Source of the DNA: Panax quinquefolius
Taxonomy: Eukaryota > Streptophyta > Magnoliopsida > Apiales > Araliaceae
Direction of reading: 5' to 3'
DNA: 64,000 bases
NCBI GenBank assembly: GCA_020205615.1
Contig: CM035151.1
Location: 39,056,977-39,120,976 of the forward strand
In this document: positions 12,463 to 24,245 of the stretch, in pieces
Position numbering within the stretch: position 1 is the stretch's first letter
Layout: each line of letters begins with the position of its first letter
Notes under the pieces: model-generated
The model's database searches: none
What the model saw: the letters and a program-made list of their open reading frames with translations, nothing else
What the model was told of the DNA's origin: nothing
Made by a program: the position numbers and the translations under genes

Positions 12463-13110
12463 TGTTAACGCCAAGATCTTTCTCCACGTCCCAATCACCA
12501 AGACGCATTCCAATATCCCCTGCATATTCAAACAAGTCAACACCAAAAGCTCGACTACCGACCACCGAGGATAGCTCCGCGTGAGAGTCAAGACAAAGCG
12601 ATCACAAGGTCAACAATGGAGAGAAAAATATTGTCTAGTGTCTGAGAGAAGTAGAATAATAATTCTAATGCCTAAAAATGTTTGTGTTACTTACCCTCTT
12701 ATGTGATCTTAGCCCCATGCATGCTCCACTATCCGGTTTACCGTGTCACCCACCACCTTCTGACACCTTTTTTCTTACTTACTTCCATTACTTCAAATTA
12801 AAAAAGTAAACACTCTACTTTCATCCCTCTCACATCGCTTTGTTACCATGGCCATTCGTTCGAGTCTCATCCTCATTAATGCCATGCAGCAAAGTGGCAG
12901 ACACAATTGTCAAATGTCATTTGTCATAATGATTACTGGTCAAAATTGGGATTAAGTGATAATTTGTATAATGGGCCAATATAATGACTAAGCCCAAATA
13001 ATAAGAATGACCCAAGTGACCAGATCCAACCATGATTTAGCATAACACGATCCAAGGAGGAGCCCAATAATTTTCTCTACCAATAAGAAAAAAAGGATTA
13101 TGTCCCAACA
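12463..13110 (-). repeat. Element H 3' LTR
   Basis: A 648-bp LTR on the left, TGTTAACGCC...GTCCCAACA in plus-strand reading. The adjacent plus-strand ttaccctctagtc reads as a short purine tract on the minus strand (GACTAGAGGGTAA), a plausible polypurine tract. Confidence 0.92.
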
Positions 13111-13615
13111 TTACCCTCTAGTCTTACATTAAATGGATGTTTAATGAAAGACTATAAACAGTATAGGCCCAGGACGTAATTATCTATAAAAAATCATAAG
13201 AGATCCAGAGTAATACTTGCCTAAGCCCAAATTGTCATCAGGTACAAAAGTGAGAAACCCAATAGATGCAAGCCCACGAAAGTGAAGATATTTAGGTCTA
13301 AAACGATGAAAACCCTTCCCATTCATCATCATTGCAAAGTGAATTAAATGTGCACCCTTAATTACTGCAAGCAAATCACAAGATAAAAGGTAAACTTTAC
13401 CAATTACGATTTGCTTTTACCCGCTAATTCAAAATTTGAACCTTAGAGCTTTCTTCTTCTCGCAAATTTCTTTCTCTCGCTTCATAAAATCGAAACAATG
13501 GTGGTCAAACTTCTAACCGTAACTCCCTTTCACAATGCAACTCCCATCAAAGATCGTTTCTCCCAATCCAAACCCTAATCAAGAGGGTTCAAGCTCTAAC
13601 CCTCAATCATCTACT
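13111..13615. other. Element H spacer between 3' LTR and antisense ORF
   Basis: Non-coding element sequence. It probably contains the promoter or 5' UTR of the plus-strand antisense ORF: pyrimidine-rich ttcttcttctcgcaaatttctttctctcgc-type sequence lies around 13450-13480. No other feature was recognised. Confidence 0.35.
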
Positions 13616-15985
13616 ATGGAGGAAACCCTTCTTTGACTTCCCTACTTGATTTCTTTAAAGATGGGGAACAATTTCCTAATGCCAACATTCGCCTCCTCAC
13701 ATCGAAGTCGGAAATATGCGTGCTCGTGGAGTCGTTATCGATTCCCCGACATGTATGCAATAAGGGCTCCTCGCCTCAAGAGCGTGATGTACCAAATGAC
13801 GACTGCACGGTTGGGTCGCATGCTTGGATTCTCTTACGGAGAAGGGGTTCAACTCCTCTTCATGTCTTCATCATTACCCTCTTAGGGTTTATAGGAGTGG
13901 GCTTCGCCCAACTAGTGCCCAACTCCTACATCCACATCTTGGCATTCATTGCCTTCTGCCACGAACTTGGGATTACTCCCTCTGTTGACATCTTCTTCAC
14001 CCTCTTCTCTGCTGGTAGGTCCCGAGAACGGGGCTTCAAAGTATTGAGTAAGCAATCTCCTCGACCCAACACTAGGTTCGAGAGGAGACCTTTGATGAAC
14101 ACTCCTTCCAGCAATAAAGGTTGGCATGAGAAGTGGTTTTTCATCACGGGGCCTGAAATTTCTTCCCTTCCAGACTGGACCACCTCTGACCAAGTCTCTG
14201 CTGACTTCGGTGATATATCCGAAGAACGGGTGAGGGAGATGGCGGACTTCTTGAGGAAAATTCCTCCAAAGGAATGGAGTTTTACACTTCTGACCAAACA
14301 AGCTTGGTTATATAACCACAAATGTAAGTTTTGATTGATTCTGCAATATAATTTCTAAGCTGTATAGGTGATACATATTCTGATGTGTGGTTTTTTGCAG
14401 TATCTTTGATTAAACCGACTCCTCTGGAGGTGAGAGACCTGGAAGATTTTTTGGCAGGGGAAAATGCTGATGCAAGTGAAGAGCACCCGGCCGAAGGATC
14501 TTCCCAGGTTAACCCTCCTACTGTCGATCCTCCAACTTCTTCCCTTCAAACTGACGAACCTCAAAACGACGAACCTAATATTCCCGAAGAAAACCTTCGA
14601 CCTCGCCGAAGAAAAAGATCCGCCAAACGAACCAAAACCACCCAACCAGAAACAAACCCTGACAGTGATCCTGAAACAATTCCCGAAGCAACCCCCCAAA
14701 CAACCTCAACTAATCCCAAACCCCCAACCTCCGAACCTATCCCTGTTAGGAGAAGTCTTCTCGATATTCCTTTGCACGATCGGGCTAAGGTCCTTCGTGT
14801 AAAGAAAATAAGAACTAAAATAACTCCTTTGACTGCCGAAGAGCTTCGAGTCCCTACTTCTTCGGTTGTCACTCCTCCAATCATACCCACGAAAACCCAT
14901 TTCTCGATAATGAACCAAAGAACCAACCCACACGCCTTACCCGAAAAAAGAAAATGCCATCGACATTCCTCCCGTGCATCTCCCATTCTCTCGCCAACTC
15001 TCGAACATACACCCGCTCGATCTCTCCTTCTTCGAAACCATACACGAGAGACCCTCACCTCTTCGCTGAAGAACCTCCACCTTCTCCACCAAGAGAACAA
15101 ACCACCGAGATTGATCGGAAGCCATGGCCTCCCCAACAATGTGGCCCCGACTCATGCTCACTTTCCATTCCAACTGCTCGACACCTTTGTTAAGTGAAAC
15201 CGAGCGATCATCGGTTCGGAATAGTTCGAATGGAGATCTACTTAGTGAAGGCATGAGCTACTTGGCGAAGGTAAATGAGTATCTTCTTTATTTCTGAATT
15301 TATTTGCATGTTTATATATTTGAAAATTAATCAAATGATATTGGAAATACACAGGCCAGTGCAGTGTTCGGACGTCTTCGTCCAAGATCTCTCGAAGCTG
15401 AAGCTGAAGAAGAGATCTTGAAGAAGGAGAATGCCATGCTGAAGTCTGCCTTGGCGAAGGAGAAAACTCAACGTGAATGCCTTCTTCATACAAACGAAGG
15501 TCTTCAAAGAGATTTAGCCCAAGCCAAAGGAGATGTGAAGGCCTCCAAGGAAGAATTGAAGTCAACCAAAGCTCAGCACGAGGAGATCGTGAAAATGAAC
15601 GTTGACTTAGTTCAGAGGAGCGAGATAAGGATGGAAAAGATCGAGGAGTTAAAAGCTGATGCGAAGATCTTGACCAAGACCATCCATAAGTTGGAGGCAG
15701 CAGAAAATCGTCATATGAGTAGGCGACTCAAACTTGAGGAGGAAATCCGAGAACTCAAGGCTCTTCGGGACCTTGGGCCTCCATTAATCAAACGATCTTC
15801 GCAAAATAAATATCTGAAGAGTATCTAACTTCGGATGAGATTAATGGAGAAATAATGAAGATATACTCCGAGAGTTATGAGCTTTGCCGAAGTCGTGGCA
15901 AGGAGAAGCTGTCTGCAGCCAATCTGGATCCATCCTTACTCGATTCTTCAGACGAAGATGGAGTCCGTCGTCGATGTTTGTTTGC
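13616..15985 (+). pseudogene. Antisense extra ORF of Tat element (PF04195-like N-terminus, coiled-coil C-terminus)
   Basis: Runs opposite to gag-pol, between integrase and the 3' LTR. Exon 1 (about 13633-14323) encodes a region with FIITLLGFIGVGFAQLVPNS and LAFIAFCHELGITPS, typical of plant 'putative gypsy type transposon' proteins. The ATG at 13616 meets a stop after six codons; the body is open only in another frame, so a 1-nt slip is likely. Intron 1 (14324-14400) has GTAAGT and TTTTTTGCAG signals and joins in frame to KPTPLEVRDLEDFLAGE. Exon 2 (14401 to about 15268) is Pro/Ser/Thr/Glu-rich with at least one frame slip. Intron 2 ends at ACACAG (15354). Exon 3 (15355-15985) is a long coiled coil (EAEAEEEILKKENAMLKSAL and following) ending in an acidic LLDSSDEDG tail after another slip. 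Function is unknown. Confidence 0.72.
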
Positions 15986-16325
15986 TTATGTTTTTTCTGT
16001 CTTTAATTTACAACATCTGTAAAAATTGTCAATAGTGTAATCAAATTAAATATTTAATGAAAATGGCTTCATTCCTTATGACTTCGGTATATTTATTTTC
16101 TGCCAATAATTCAATTTTTCATTAAGTGAAAAAATATACCAACCCCTTCATGGGCTGAACCTGAATTATTAGATAACAACTAAACATGCCATATAACAGA
16201 TGAAGTGTAAGAATGAAGCTTTCTGAACTCAACACTTAGAAAAATTCTAGGTAATAAAATAAAGGAATACTTATTAGTTACCGAAGTGTGAGACATATCT
16301 GCTTCGTCAGGAATTTGTTTACCCC
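15986..16325. other. Element H spacer downstream of antisense ORF
   Basis: AT-rich non-coding sequence with AATTAAATATTTAATGAAAA-like elements that could serve 3'-end formation for the antisense transcript. No further gene was seen. Confidence 0.3.
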
Positions 16326-17535
16326 TAAAGGCCTAACAAAACCAAAAGATGACATTTGCCTATCCCGAAGGGCCTGACAAAGTCTGAAGGATGACACTTG
16401 CCTACCCCGAAGGGCCTGACAAGGTCTAAGTAACCACCTGCCAAAGAGGCTGCCATCGAATGGCCAGCGAGTCCACCCGAACCTCCTAACACCAATGACG
16501 TTTGCCTACCACGAAGGGCCTGACAAACTCATAAGGACCACTTCGCTAAAGAGGTCGCCATCGAATGGCCAAAGAGTCCACCAACCTCCTAACACCAATG
16601 ACGTTTGCCTACCACGAAGGGCCCGACAAACTCATAAGGACCACTTCGCCAGAGAGGTCGCCATCGAATGGCCAAATGAGTCCACTCGAACCTCCTAACA
16701 CCAACGACGCTTTGCCTACCACGAAGGGCCCGACAAACTCATAAGACCACCCATGCCAAGTCGCCATCGAATGGCCAGCCGAGTCCACCGAAACTCCTAA
16801 CACCAATGACGTTTGCATTTACCACGAAGGGGGCGACAAACTCATAAGGACCACCCGCCAAAGAGGTCGCCATCGAATGGCCACGAGTCCACCCGAACCT
16901 CCTAACACCAATGACGTTTGCCTACCACGAAGGGCCTGACAAACTCATAAGGACCACCTGCCAAAGAGGTCGCCATCGAATGGCCAAATGAGTCCACCCG
17001 AACCTCCTAACACCAATGACGTTTACCACCACGAAAGGGTCCGACAAACTCATAAGGACCACCGCCAAAGAGGTCGCCATCGAATGGCCAACAGTCCACC
17101 AACCTCCTAACACCAATGACGTTTGCCTACCACGAAGGGCTGACAAACTCATAAGAACCACTCGCCAAAGAGGTCGCCATCGAATGGCCAAATAGTCCAC
17201 TCGAACCTCCTAACACCAATGACGTTTGCCTACCACGAAGGGTCCGACAAACTCATAAGGACCACCGCCAAAGAGGCTGCCATCGAATGGCCAGCGAGTC
17301 CACCCGAACCTCCTAGCACCAATGACGTTTGCCTACCACGAAGGGCCTGACAAACTCATAAGGACCACCTGCCAAAGAGGCTGCCATCGAATGGCCAGCG
17401 AGTCCACCCGAACCTCCTAACACCAATGATGTTTGCCTACCACGAAGGGCCTGACAAACTCATAAGGACCACCTGCCAAAGAGGCTGCCATCGAATGGCC
17501 AGCGAGTCTACCCGAACCTCCTAACACCAATGATC
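16326..17535. repeat. Minisatellite of ~104-bp units in element H
   Basis: About eleven tandem units with a period of ~102-107 bp, anchored by GCCATCGAATGGCCA near 16451, 16558, 16661, 16765, 16869, 16971, 17074, 17176, 17279, 17386 and 17486. Each unit also has CCTAACACCAATGACGTTTG, CTACCACGAAGGG and GACAAACTCATAAGGACCAC. Two degenerate partial units (about 16326-16440) precede the array. Variation concentrates at a few spots (CTGCC/TCGCC/CCGCC and CAGCGAG/CAAATGAG). It lies between the integrase 3' end and the antisense ORF. Confidence 0.93.
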
Positions 17536-17632
17536 TGATCAGCAATGAAAACAAAATTTGTTCGAGAAAAAAGGGAACTTTCATTGATGATGACATAAAT
17601 ATTTACAGCCTTCCCATGTACATACATCATTT

Positions 17633-18817
17633 TTACTGAAAGTACTTTCTAAGCCTGCCCGCGTGCCAAGTATTCTTAATTGCTGACCCATCTAATGCTT
17701 TCAATCGATAAGTTCCTGGCTTCTGCACTTCAGTTATTTCATACGGTCCTTCCCAGTTTGGCATCAGCTTTCCTATATTCTGAGGTGTAGATGCTTCGGC
17801 TTCTCTGAGGACAAAATCTCCCACTTCGAACCTTCGACATTTTACTCCCTTATTATAGTGCTTAGCCACTCTTCGCTGATAAGCTGCCAACCTGATTAAG
17901 GCTATTTCTCTTACTTCTTCAAGTAAATCAAGATTGGCCTTAAGCCCTTCCTCATTGTAAATTTCTCTGAATTGGTTAACCCGAAGACTAGGAGATCCAA
18001 TTTCAATTGGGACTAAGGCATCAGTACCATAGGCCAGTCTAAAAGGTGAATCTCCTGTTGTAGTCCTCGGAGTAGTTCGATAAGCCCACAACACGCTAAG
18101 TAGCTCCTCCTACCATCTCGCCTTGGCTTCATTCAATCATGCTTGATCCCATTCAAGCAGCCGCTCATTGGTCACTTCAACTTGTCTATTTGACTGTGGA
18201 TGAGCCACTGAAGTCTTTCTGTGTTGAATCCCTAGTTCTTTCAAGAATGTTTCAAATTTCGATCCCACAAATTGGCGTCCGTTGTCCGATACCAACACCT
18301 TAGGAATCCCGAAGCGAAACACCACAGACTCCTTCACAAACTTTAGGCACTCCTGTTCCGTTATTGACCGAAGTGGTTTTGCCTCCACCCACTTAGTCAT
18401 ATAATCAATAGCAACTATGATGATGTCGACCTTCGACCTTTAGCTTTTAAGGTAATGGACCCAAAGATATCAACCCCCAGACGTGAAGGGTATAGGAGAT
18501 AAGATCGAGTATAGCTCTTCCGGTGGTCGATGTGGATCTGAATCATTTAATTGACATTTCTCGCACTTCTTGACGTGACTCAGGTTGCTTCTTTAAAGAT
18601 GGTAGGCCAATAGTATCCCCGATTTAAGTACTTTATAGGCTAATGATTTAGCCGCCATATGGTCACCACAAATACCTTCATGTACTTCCCGAAGAGCATA
18701 GTCAGCTTCAGATGGAGTCAAACATTTCAATAGTGGAGATGAGAAAGCTCTTCGGAAAAGATCTCCGTCAATTAGAACAAAATTAGCACTTTTATACTTA
18801 ATTTTTTTGGCGAGCAT
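17633..18817 (-). pseudogene. Element H integrase (zinc, core and C-terminal parts), broken
   Basis: Three minus-strand open stretches in order. 18817-18593 is the N-terminal zinc-binding region, with LREVHEGICGDHMAAKSLA. 18400-18137 is the catalytic core part, with VSDNGRQFVGSKFETFL and HPQSNRQVEVTNERLLEW. 18094-17633 has LWAYRTTPRTTTGDSPFRLA, then the C-terminal NWEGPYEITEVQKPGTYRL and a final RLRKYFQ. These are standard Ty3/gypsy integrase landmarks; the enzyme inserts the cDNA into the host genome. Stops or frame slips separate the stretches near 18110 and 18420-18590. Confidence 0.88.
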
Positions 18818-18823
18818 CCGATC

Positions 18824-20900
18824 TTAAGGTAAGACGCCATCTGCCAGATACTCTATATATGGAGTCAACCAGCAGTTAGTTCGGTCAATGCACATTACCG
18901 ATTCATAATGGACACTAGGATGTTGCAAAGTTTCTAAATAAACCGACCCATCAAAGACGTTAACATCCGTAGTGGCTAATTTGGAGAGTGCATCGGCAAT
19001 TGAATTGTTATTACGCTCGATCCCTTGAAACTCATAGGATTGGAAATACTGAAGTTGCTCCTTTAATTCTGTTAGATATTTGATCATTTTTGGGCCTCGA
19101 GCCTCATACTCCCCAGAAATTTGCTTAACGATTAGCTGAGAATCACTAAAGATAATTATTCTTTGCACTTCAAGACTCTTTGCCAACCGTAATCCTGCGC
19201 AAGGATTTCCATATATTTTCATATTTGTCGCTTTAAACCGAAATCACGATGGCTCACTTTGCGCTTTGAATCCTCCGGACTCGCTCGAAATAATCCTCGC
19301 TCCCATCGACGTCTGTGGTAGAAGACCCATCTCGCATACAACGTCCCAAGAACTCTCTTCAATAAAGAACTGCGAATCGCCTGTCTCGATCCTTCTTCGC
19401 CACAACATCATCGCCTTCTTAAAACGAGCATTCAACAACAAAATCAGCCAAGGCTTGCCCTTTGATAGCGATTCGGGGATGATATTCAATGAAAAATTGT
19501 GACAACTCCATTGTCCATGCAGCTAATCTCCCGATACCTCGGGTTGCCCATAATCTTCTTTAAAGGTCGATCAGATATACTATTACCAATCTACCACGAA
19601 GTATTGCCTAAGCTTTCGACTAGCGCTTATTAAAGCGAAAGCAAACTTTTCAATATTCGGTACCTTGTTTCAAAGATCCCGAAGGACATGGCTTATATAA
19701 TAAACGGGGTCTTTACTTTCTGAACTTCACGCACCAAAACCGCTCCTACCGCCAATGAACTAGCCGCTAAGTACAAATATAAAGGCTCAAAGAGAACGGG
19801 CTTCACCAATAAAGGTGCCAAGATAAATAGGACTTGATGCTCAAAAGCGCCCTCACACTCAAGTCCATTGAAACGCCTTTGCATTCTTCTACCCTTTCAA
19901 TGTATCAAAGAACGGTAGACATCTTTCCACCGACTTGGACATGAACCTCCTTAAAGTCGCAATCCTTCCAAATGACGTTGAACATCTTTAAATGACCGAG
20001 GAGTCTTCATGTTCGTGATCGCTTGAATCTTCTCGTGATTGGCCTCGATTCCTCTCTCGATCGACAAGATATCCCGTAAATTTGCCACTCCTGTAATCAA
20101 GGTGCATTTAGTGGGATTCAATCTCAAATTGTGTTGATTTAATTGTCTCGAAAACATTCTTCCAAATCATCCATATGTTTATGTATCAACATACTTTTGA
20201 CAATCATATCATCTACATACACCTCCATATTCCTACCCAAATTGATATCCGAAAACATGATTCATCATTCTACGATATGTGGCTCGTGATTAATGAGGTC
20301 AAGGTCATTTTCTTATAAGCATATACCGAATCGATGCGTAATGAACGCCGCGTCTTCGGTATATCTTCTTCTACACATGGAAATTTGATGGTAACCAGAG
20401 AATGCATCCATGAAACTTAATAAAGCATACCTCAAGTGGCATCGATTAGTTGGTCAATATGGGGTAGAGGTGAAAATCCTTCTGACAAGCCTTATTTAAA
20501 TCAAGATAGTCGATGCGCATCGCCATTTACCATTTTGCTTCGTATCAAAGACCACATTCGCCATCCACTGCGGGTAGTCAATCTCAAGATGAAGTCTGCT
20601 GCTAATAATTTTGCAATCTCTTCATCAATTATTCACGACGTTCAAAAGTGCGAAAATCCTCCTTTCCGTCGGACCGATTTCTTCGATGGGTCTACTGCAA
20701 TAATGATCTTTGAGTAATATCCTGCTTACCCGGCGATATCCCGAGGCTCCCAAAGTAAAATATCAACATAGCTTTGCAAGAGTTCCATGAGGTTCGTCTC
20801 TAAAGGTTCCTAAGACCAACCTATTTTCGCCGCTTTTGTTTGCTTTGCCCGATGAGCTCTATCTCCTCCGCTTTTCACCGTGGCATGACCAATGGTTCGA
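18824..20900 (-). pseudogene. Element H reverse transcriptase and RNase H, broken
   Basis: RT fragments: WMANVVFDTKQNGKW near 20570-20530, the catalytic YVDDM motif at about 20219-20205, and the connection LNQHNLRLNPTKCTLITG at 20157-19951. The first RNase H-type fragment (LYLYLAASSLAVGAVLVREV) is near 19790-19700. The second RNase H-like domain spans about 19330-18824, with SDSQLIVKQISGEYEARG and NSIADALSKLATTD. Two RNase H-like segments fit Tat/Ogre pol. Many small indels break the frame between 19490 and 20900. Confidence 0.82.
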
Positions 20901-21180
20901 ACTACTTTACGTGAAAGGTTCGATCTCTATTGCCATAAAGATGCTTCTACTTTGATATTCCCACTCAAGTGATCACACATTTCTATAACATCTTCGCCGG
21001 ATCCAAATCCCCTTCACCTCGCATGATTCCCGAGAGTAGTAGGAAATTTAATTTTGAAATGAGGAATAGAGGTCACAGCTTGCAAAGCAATTAAAGCAGT
21101 CCTTCCCAAAATAGCATTATAAGCAGAATCTACATTTACAACATAAAATTTACAAATAATTTCTACCTGTTGGGGGCTGT

Positions 21181-21573
21181 TCAAGATAATCGGCGATCTA
21201 TAGTTCCAGCCACCTTAACCGGGTCATTACTAAAACTATATAAAGGAGCTTCCTGTCCCAACTCCATCTTTCGGCCATCTAGGTGCATTCTCTGATAAGC
21301 GTGGGCATACAGAATATCTACAGAAGACCCATTATCCACCATCATCCGTTTCATATCTACCGAACCCACTTGTGCAGTCAACACCAATGATCCCTCGTGC
21401 GGTTCGATAATTTCCGAAGGGTAATCTTCATCAGTAAAAGAGATTACCGAACTCGGATAAGGTCTGTCAGTCTTCGGGAGGGTACCCGCCACTGTCATGA
21501 TCGAATCCAAATAGCTTCGGCGCTTTTTTCCAACGAGTTTGCCAGAAGTACCTCCAGTAATTACATCTATCAC
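21181..21573 (-). pseudogene. Element H aspartic protease region
   Basis: A 130-codon open stretch with the active-site block MMVDNGSSVDILYAHAYQRM, matching the retrotransposon protease D-[ST]-G-[SA] site as DNGSS. This N-for-T/S form is common in plant Tat elements. Upstream LVLTAQVGSVDMKRM fits the family. It lies between gag and RT and would process the polyprotein. Confidence 0.85.
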
Positions 21574-22044
21574 ATGCCTTGCAGTCGCTTACGGAGCGAG
21601 TAATACTTGGCTGAATCGGTTGAGCTACGAATGTGCCCTCTGTCCCCGTTGTTGATTGGTTCTGGCAGCCACATATTGAATCAAAGCTCCGGCTTGTACC
21701 TTCCTTTCAATAAAGTCTTTCAAACTAGCACAATCATTTGTATCATGACCCGAAGCTTGATGATAATCACAATATTTACGAGAATTTCCTTTTCCGTGCT
21801 TAATGTTATCTCGAGGTGGTTCAAAATAGGTTGGTTCTTAATTTGATCCAAGATAATGTACTCATGCCAGTATTAAGTGTTGTGTACGTTCTATTCACTC
21901 GTTGTCTTTGGAGCGAGCATTTAACGCCCTCCACCCTCCTCCAATTATTAAACTTTTTCGATCCGCCTTCATAACGGCCTTTTTATTACCCTCATTCTTT
22001 TTACGATTTTTATCGCTTCATTCCGATCTGTCTCCTTAGTAGAT

Positions 22045-23300
22045 TCAAGCGGGGCGTTTAAGGTTGTCCATTGCTTCCTCTACCACGATATAACCTTCAG
22101 CTTTGTCAAAGGCTTCAGCAAGACTCTTCGGGTGATGAAACATCAACTTCTTCACTAACTTTTCTGATTTGAACAGATCTAACCCATTTTGAAACAATCC
22201 AACGACTTGTAGATCATTCAAGTCTGTCACTTGGCCTACTGCTTCACGAAATCTCTTCACATATTGTCCCAAAGACTCATTTGAAAACTGTCGAACCTGA
22301 GCTAATGAACCAGTTGGTTTTCCCCTTCTTTTGTTGCTCCCAAAGCGAGCATGAAATTTACTGCACATGTCTGCCCAAGACGAAATTGAATTTGAAGGCA
22401 AAGTCCCCATCCACTGCCGGGCATCCTTTCTAAGTGTTGTGACGAAAGTATGACACTTAGCAGCATCGCTAAAGTCATAATAATCCATTAATCGGTCGAA
22501 CGCTTGACTGTGGTCATAAGGATCCCCTGATCCATCATAACTCTCCATATGGGGTAGTTTCTTGGTGGGGTCAGCTTTTTCTCTAAGAATCTCCGCGGAA
22601 AAAGGAGATTCTTTCTTTCCCGAAGTGTCCTTCGTCTTTCAGTGCCTTCTTGTCGCTCCAAGCTCTTTTAATTCTTTAACCAAATAATCTACTCCTTCTG
22701 GTTGAGACGATGCTTCCTTCTCCGATGACTCCTTTCTCCTATGAAAGTAGACCGATTTCTTACAATGTAACCTTCAACTCTGAAGGACTTCTTCTATGAT
22801 TTAGTATCTACTGTATGGCGGTGTACCCTTAGTAGACTCTCGGGAGTACAATCTCTAGATATGCTTCGTTTTTGTGCTCGGGCACTGAGGCGAGAATGTG
22901 CAATAACAAGGGCTCTCTTTGTGGTTTCAGAATTACGATCCCTGGACCGACCTCTTCGTTCCCTCCGATCCGGCTCCTTAGAATCGACAGGGTGATGTAC
23001 CCTCCTCGATCTTTGAGGACTAAGGCTTCGGGATCTTCTTCTTTCTCGATTTCGGTCTCGAGACTCTCGTCCTGAATGAACAGTTCTTCTTTTCCGCCTT
23101 GTCCTCGCTTCTTGACCGATTATAATCGAAGTTCTTTATCTCTCAACTCAGTCATTCGGGCCATCTGTTCATCTATATCCTGTCGTTGCTTCACAAGTAC
23201 TTCCATAGCTCTATCTGCTTCATCACCATCTTGGCTAGTCGCGGCGACTTTTTCATCTTGGTCTTCTCAGATCGAGTTCTAGGCGAAGTGCCTTCTACTC
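22045..23300 (-). pseudogene. Element H gag
   Basis: The clear part is the 167-codon stretch 22548-22045 with the retrotransposon gag capsid signature: SGDPYDHSQAFDRLMDYYDF, TFVTTLRKDARQWMGTLP, SWADMCSKFHARF, and SLGQYVKRFREAV. It continues upstream on the minus strand (to about 23300) in several frames through a charged region. Gag forms the virus-like particle that packages element RNA. The N-terminus is broken by indels. Confidence 0.85.
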
Positions 23301-23594
23301 GCTTTTACGACCACGACCGATGCTTTATCGATGGGTAGACTAACCTACGCTTAACCTTACCCATCTTCTTCAATTGAAAATCTTCGGGATCGTTTGGACG
23401 CCGAGCTTGCATGAACACTTATCACGGTCCCCAAACGATCCTTAACAGATACACTCTGGTGTCGATTCACCGGCGACCCTCTACCGCCTTCTTCAGTGTA
23501 GGTGTTCTACTCTTCACCATGAATATTGACGTAGAACAAACACGGTTTGTGATTGAAGAATATTCAGACACTAGAACGCCCTCCTCTAGCCCAA

Positions 23595-24240
23595 TGTTAA
23601 CGCCAAGATCTTTCTCCACGTCCCCAATCACCAAGACGCCATCCATATCCCGCATACCAACAAGTCAACACCAAAAGCTTGACTACCGGCCAGTCGAGGA
23701 TAGCTCGGCGTGAGAGTCAAGACAAAGCGATCACAAGGTCAACAATGGAGAGAAAATATTGTCTAGTTATCCGAGAGAAGTAGAATAATAATTCTAATGC
23801 CTAAAATGTTTGTGTTACTTACCCTCTTATGTGATCTTAGCCCCACGACGCTCCACTATCCGGCATCTGTCACCCACCACCTTCCGACACCTTTTTCCCT
23901 TACTTCCTTGGGTCAAATTAAAAGTAAATAAATCTACTTTCATCCCTCTCATTCGCTTTGTTTGTTCTGCGGGGTCATTTGAGTCCCATCCTCATTAATG
24001 CCATGCAAAGAAAGTGGCGTATACACCTTGTCAAAATGTCATTTGTCATAATGATTACTTGTCAAAATTGGGATTAAGTGATAATTTGTATAATGGGCCA
24101 ATATAATGACTAAGCCCAAATAATAAGAATTTAATGACCCAAGTACCGAGATCCAATCCAACCACGATTTAAGATAACACGATCCATCCCGAGAGAGCCC
24201 AATAATTTCTACCAATAAGAAAAAGGATTATGTCCCAACA
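23595..24240 (-). repeat. Element H 5' LTR
   Basis: A 646-bp direct repeat of 12463-13110. Differences are clustered (for example catgcatgctcc versus cacgacgctcc). The following element sequence on the minus strand starts TTGGGCTAGAGGAGGGCG. This is where the primer-binding site should lie, but I could not match it confidently to a tRNA. Confidence 0.92.
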
Positions 24241-24245
24241 AAGGA

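Larger units (their letters stand above)
12463..24240 (-). mobile_element. Element H: Tat-lineage Ty3/gypsy LTR retrotransposon
   Basis: An 11.8-kb element transcribed leftwards. Both LTRs have TGTT...AACA ends, and perfect 5-bp TSDs (aagga) flank it at 12458-12462 and 24241-24245. Minus-strand order is 5' LTR, gag, protease, RT, RNase H, integrase, minisatellite, then an antisense ORF before the 3' LTR. That order plus a plus-strand extra ORF resembling PF04195-type 'putative gypsy type transposon' proteins points to the Tat group. Frames are broken many times, so it is almost certainly defective unless some breaks are sequence errors. Confidence 0.92.

Noticed and set aside
13912..15254. 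Long minus-strand ORFs opposite the H antisense ORF (for example 14561-15139)
   Set aside because: They mirror a low-complexity Pro/Ser-rich plus-strand coding region and have no domain features; the plus strand has splice signals and recognisable motifs.
16495..17200. Short ORFs in the H minisatellite as a repeat protein
   Set aside because: They arise from a repeat length near a multiple of three and change frame between units; no start or conserved protein pattern.
16326..17535. CRISPR-like array
   Set aside because: Units are contiguous ~104-bp tandem repeats without unique spacers, and the genome is a plant.
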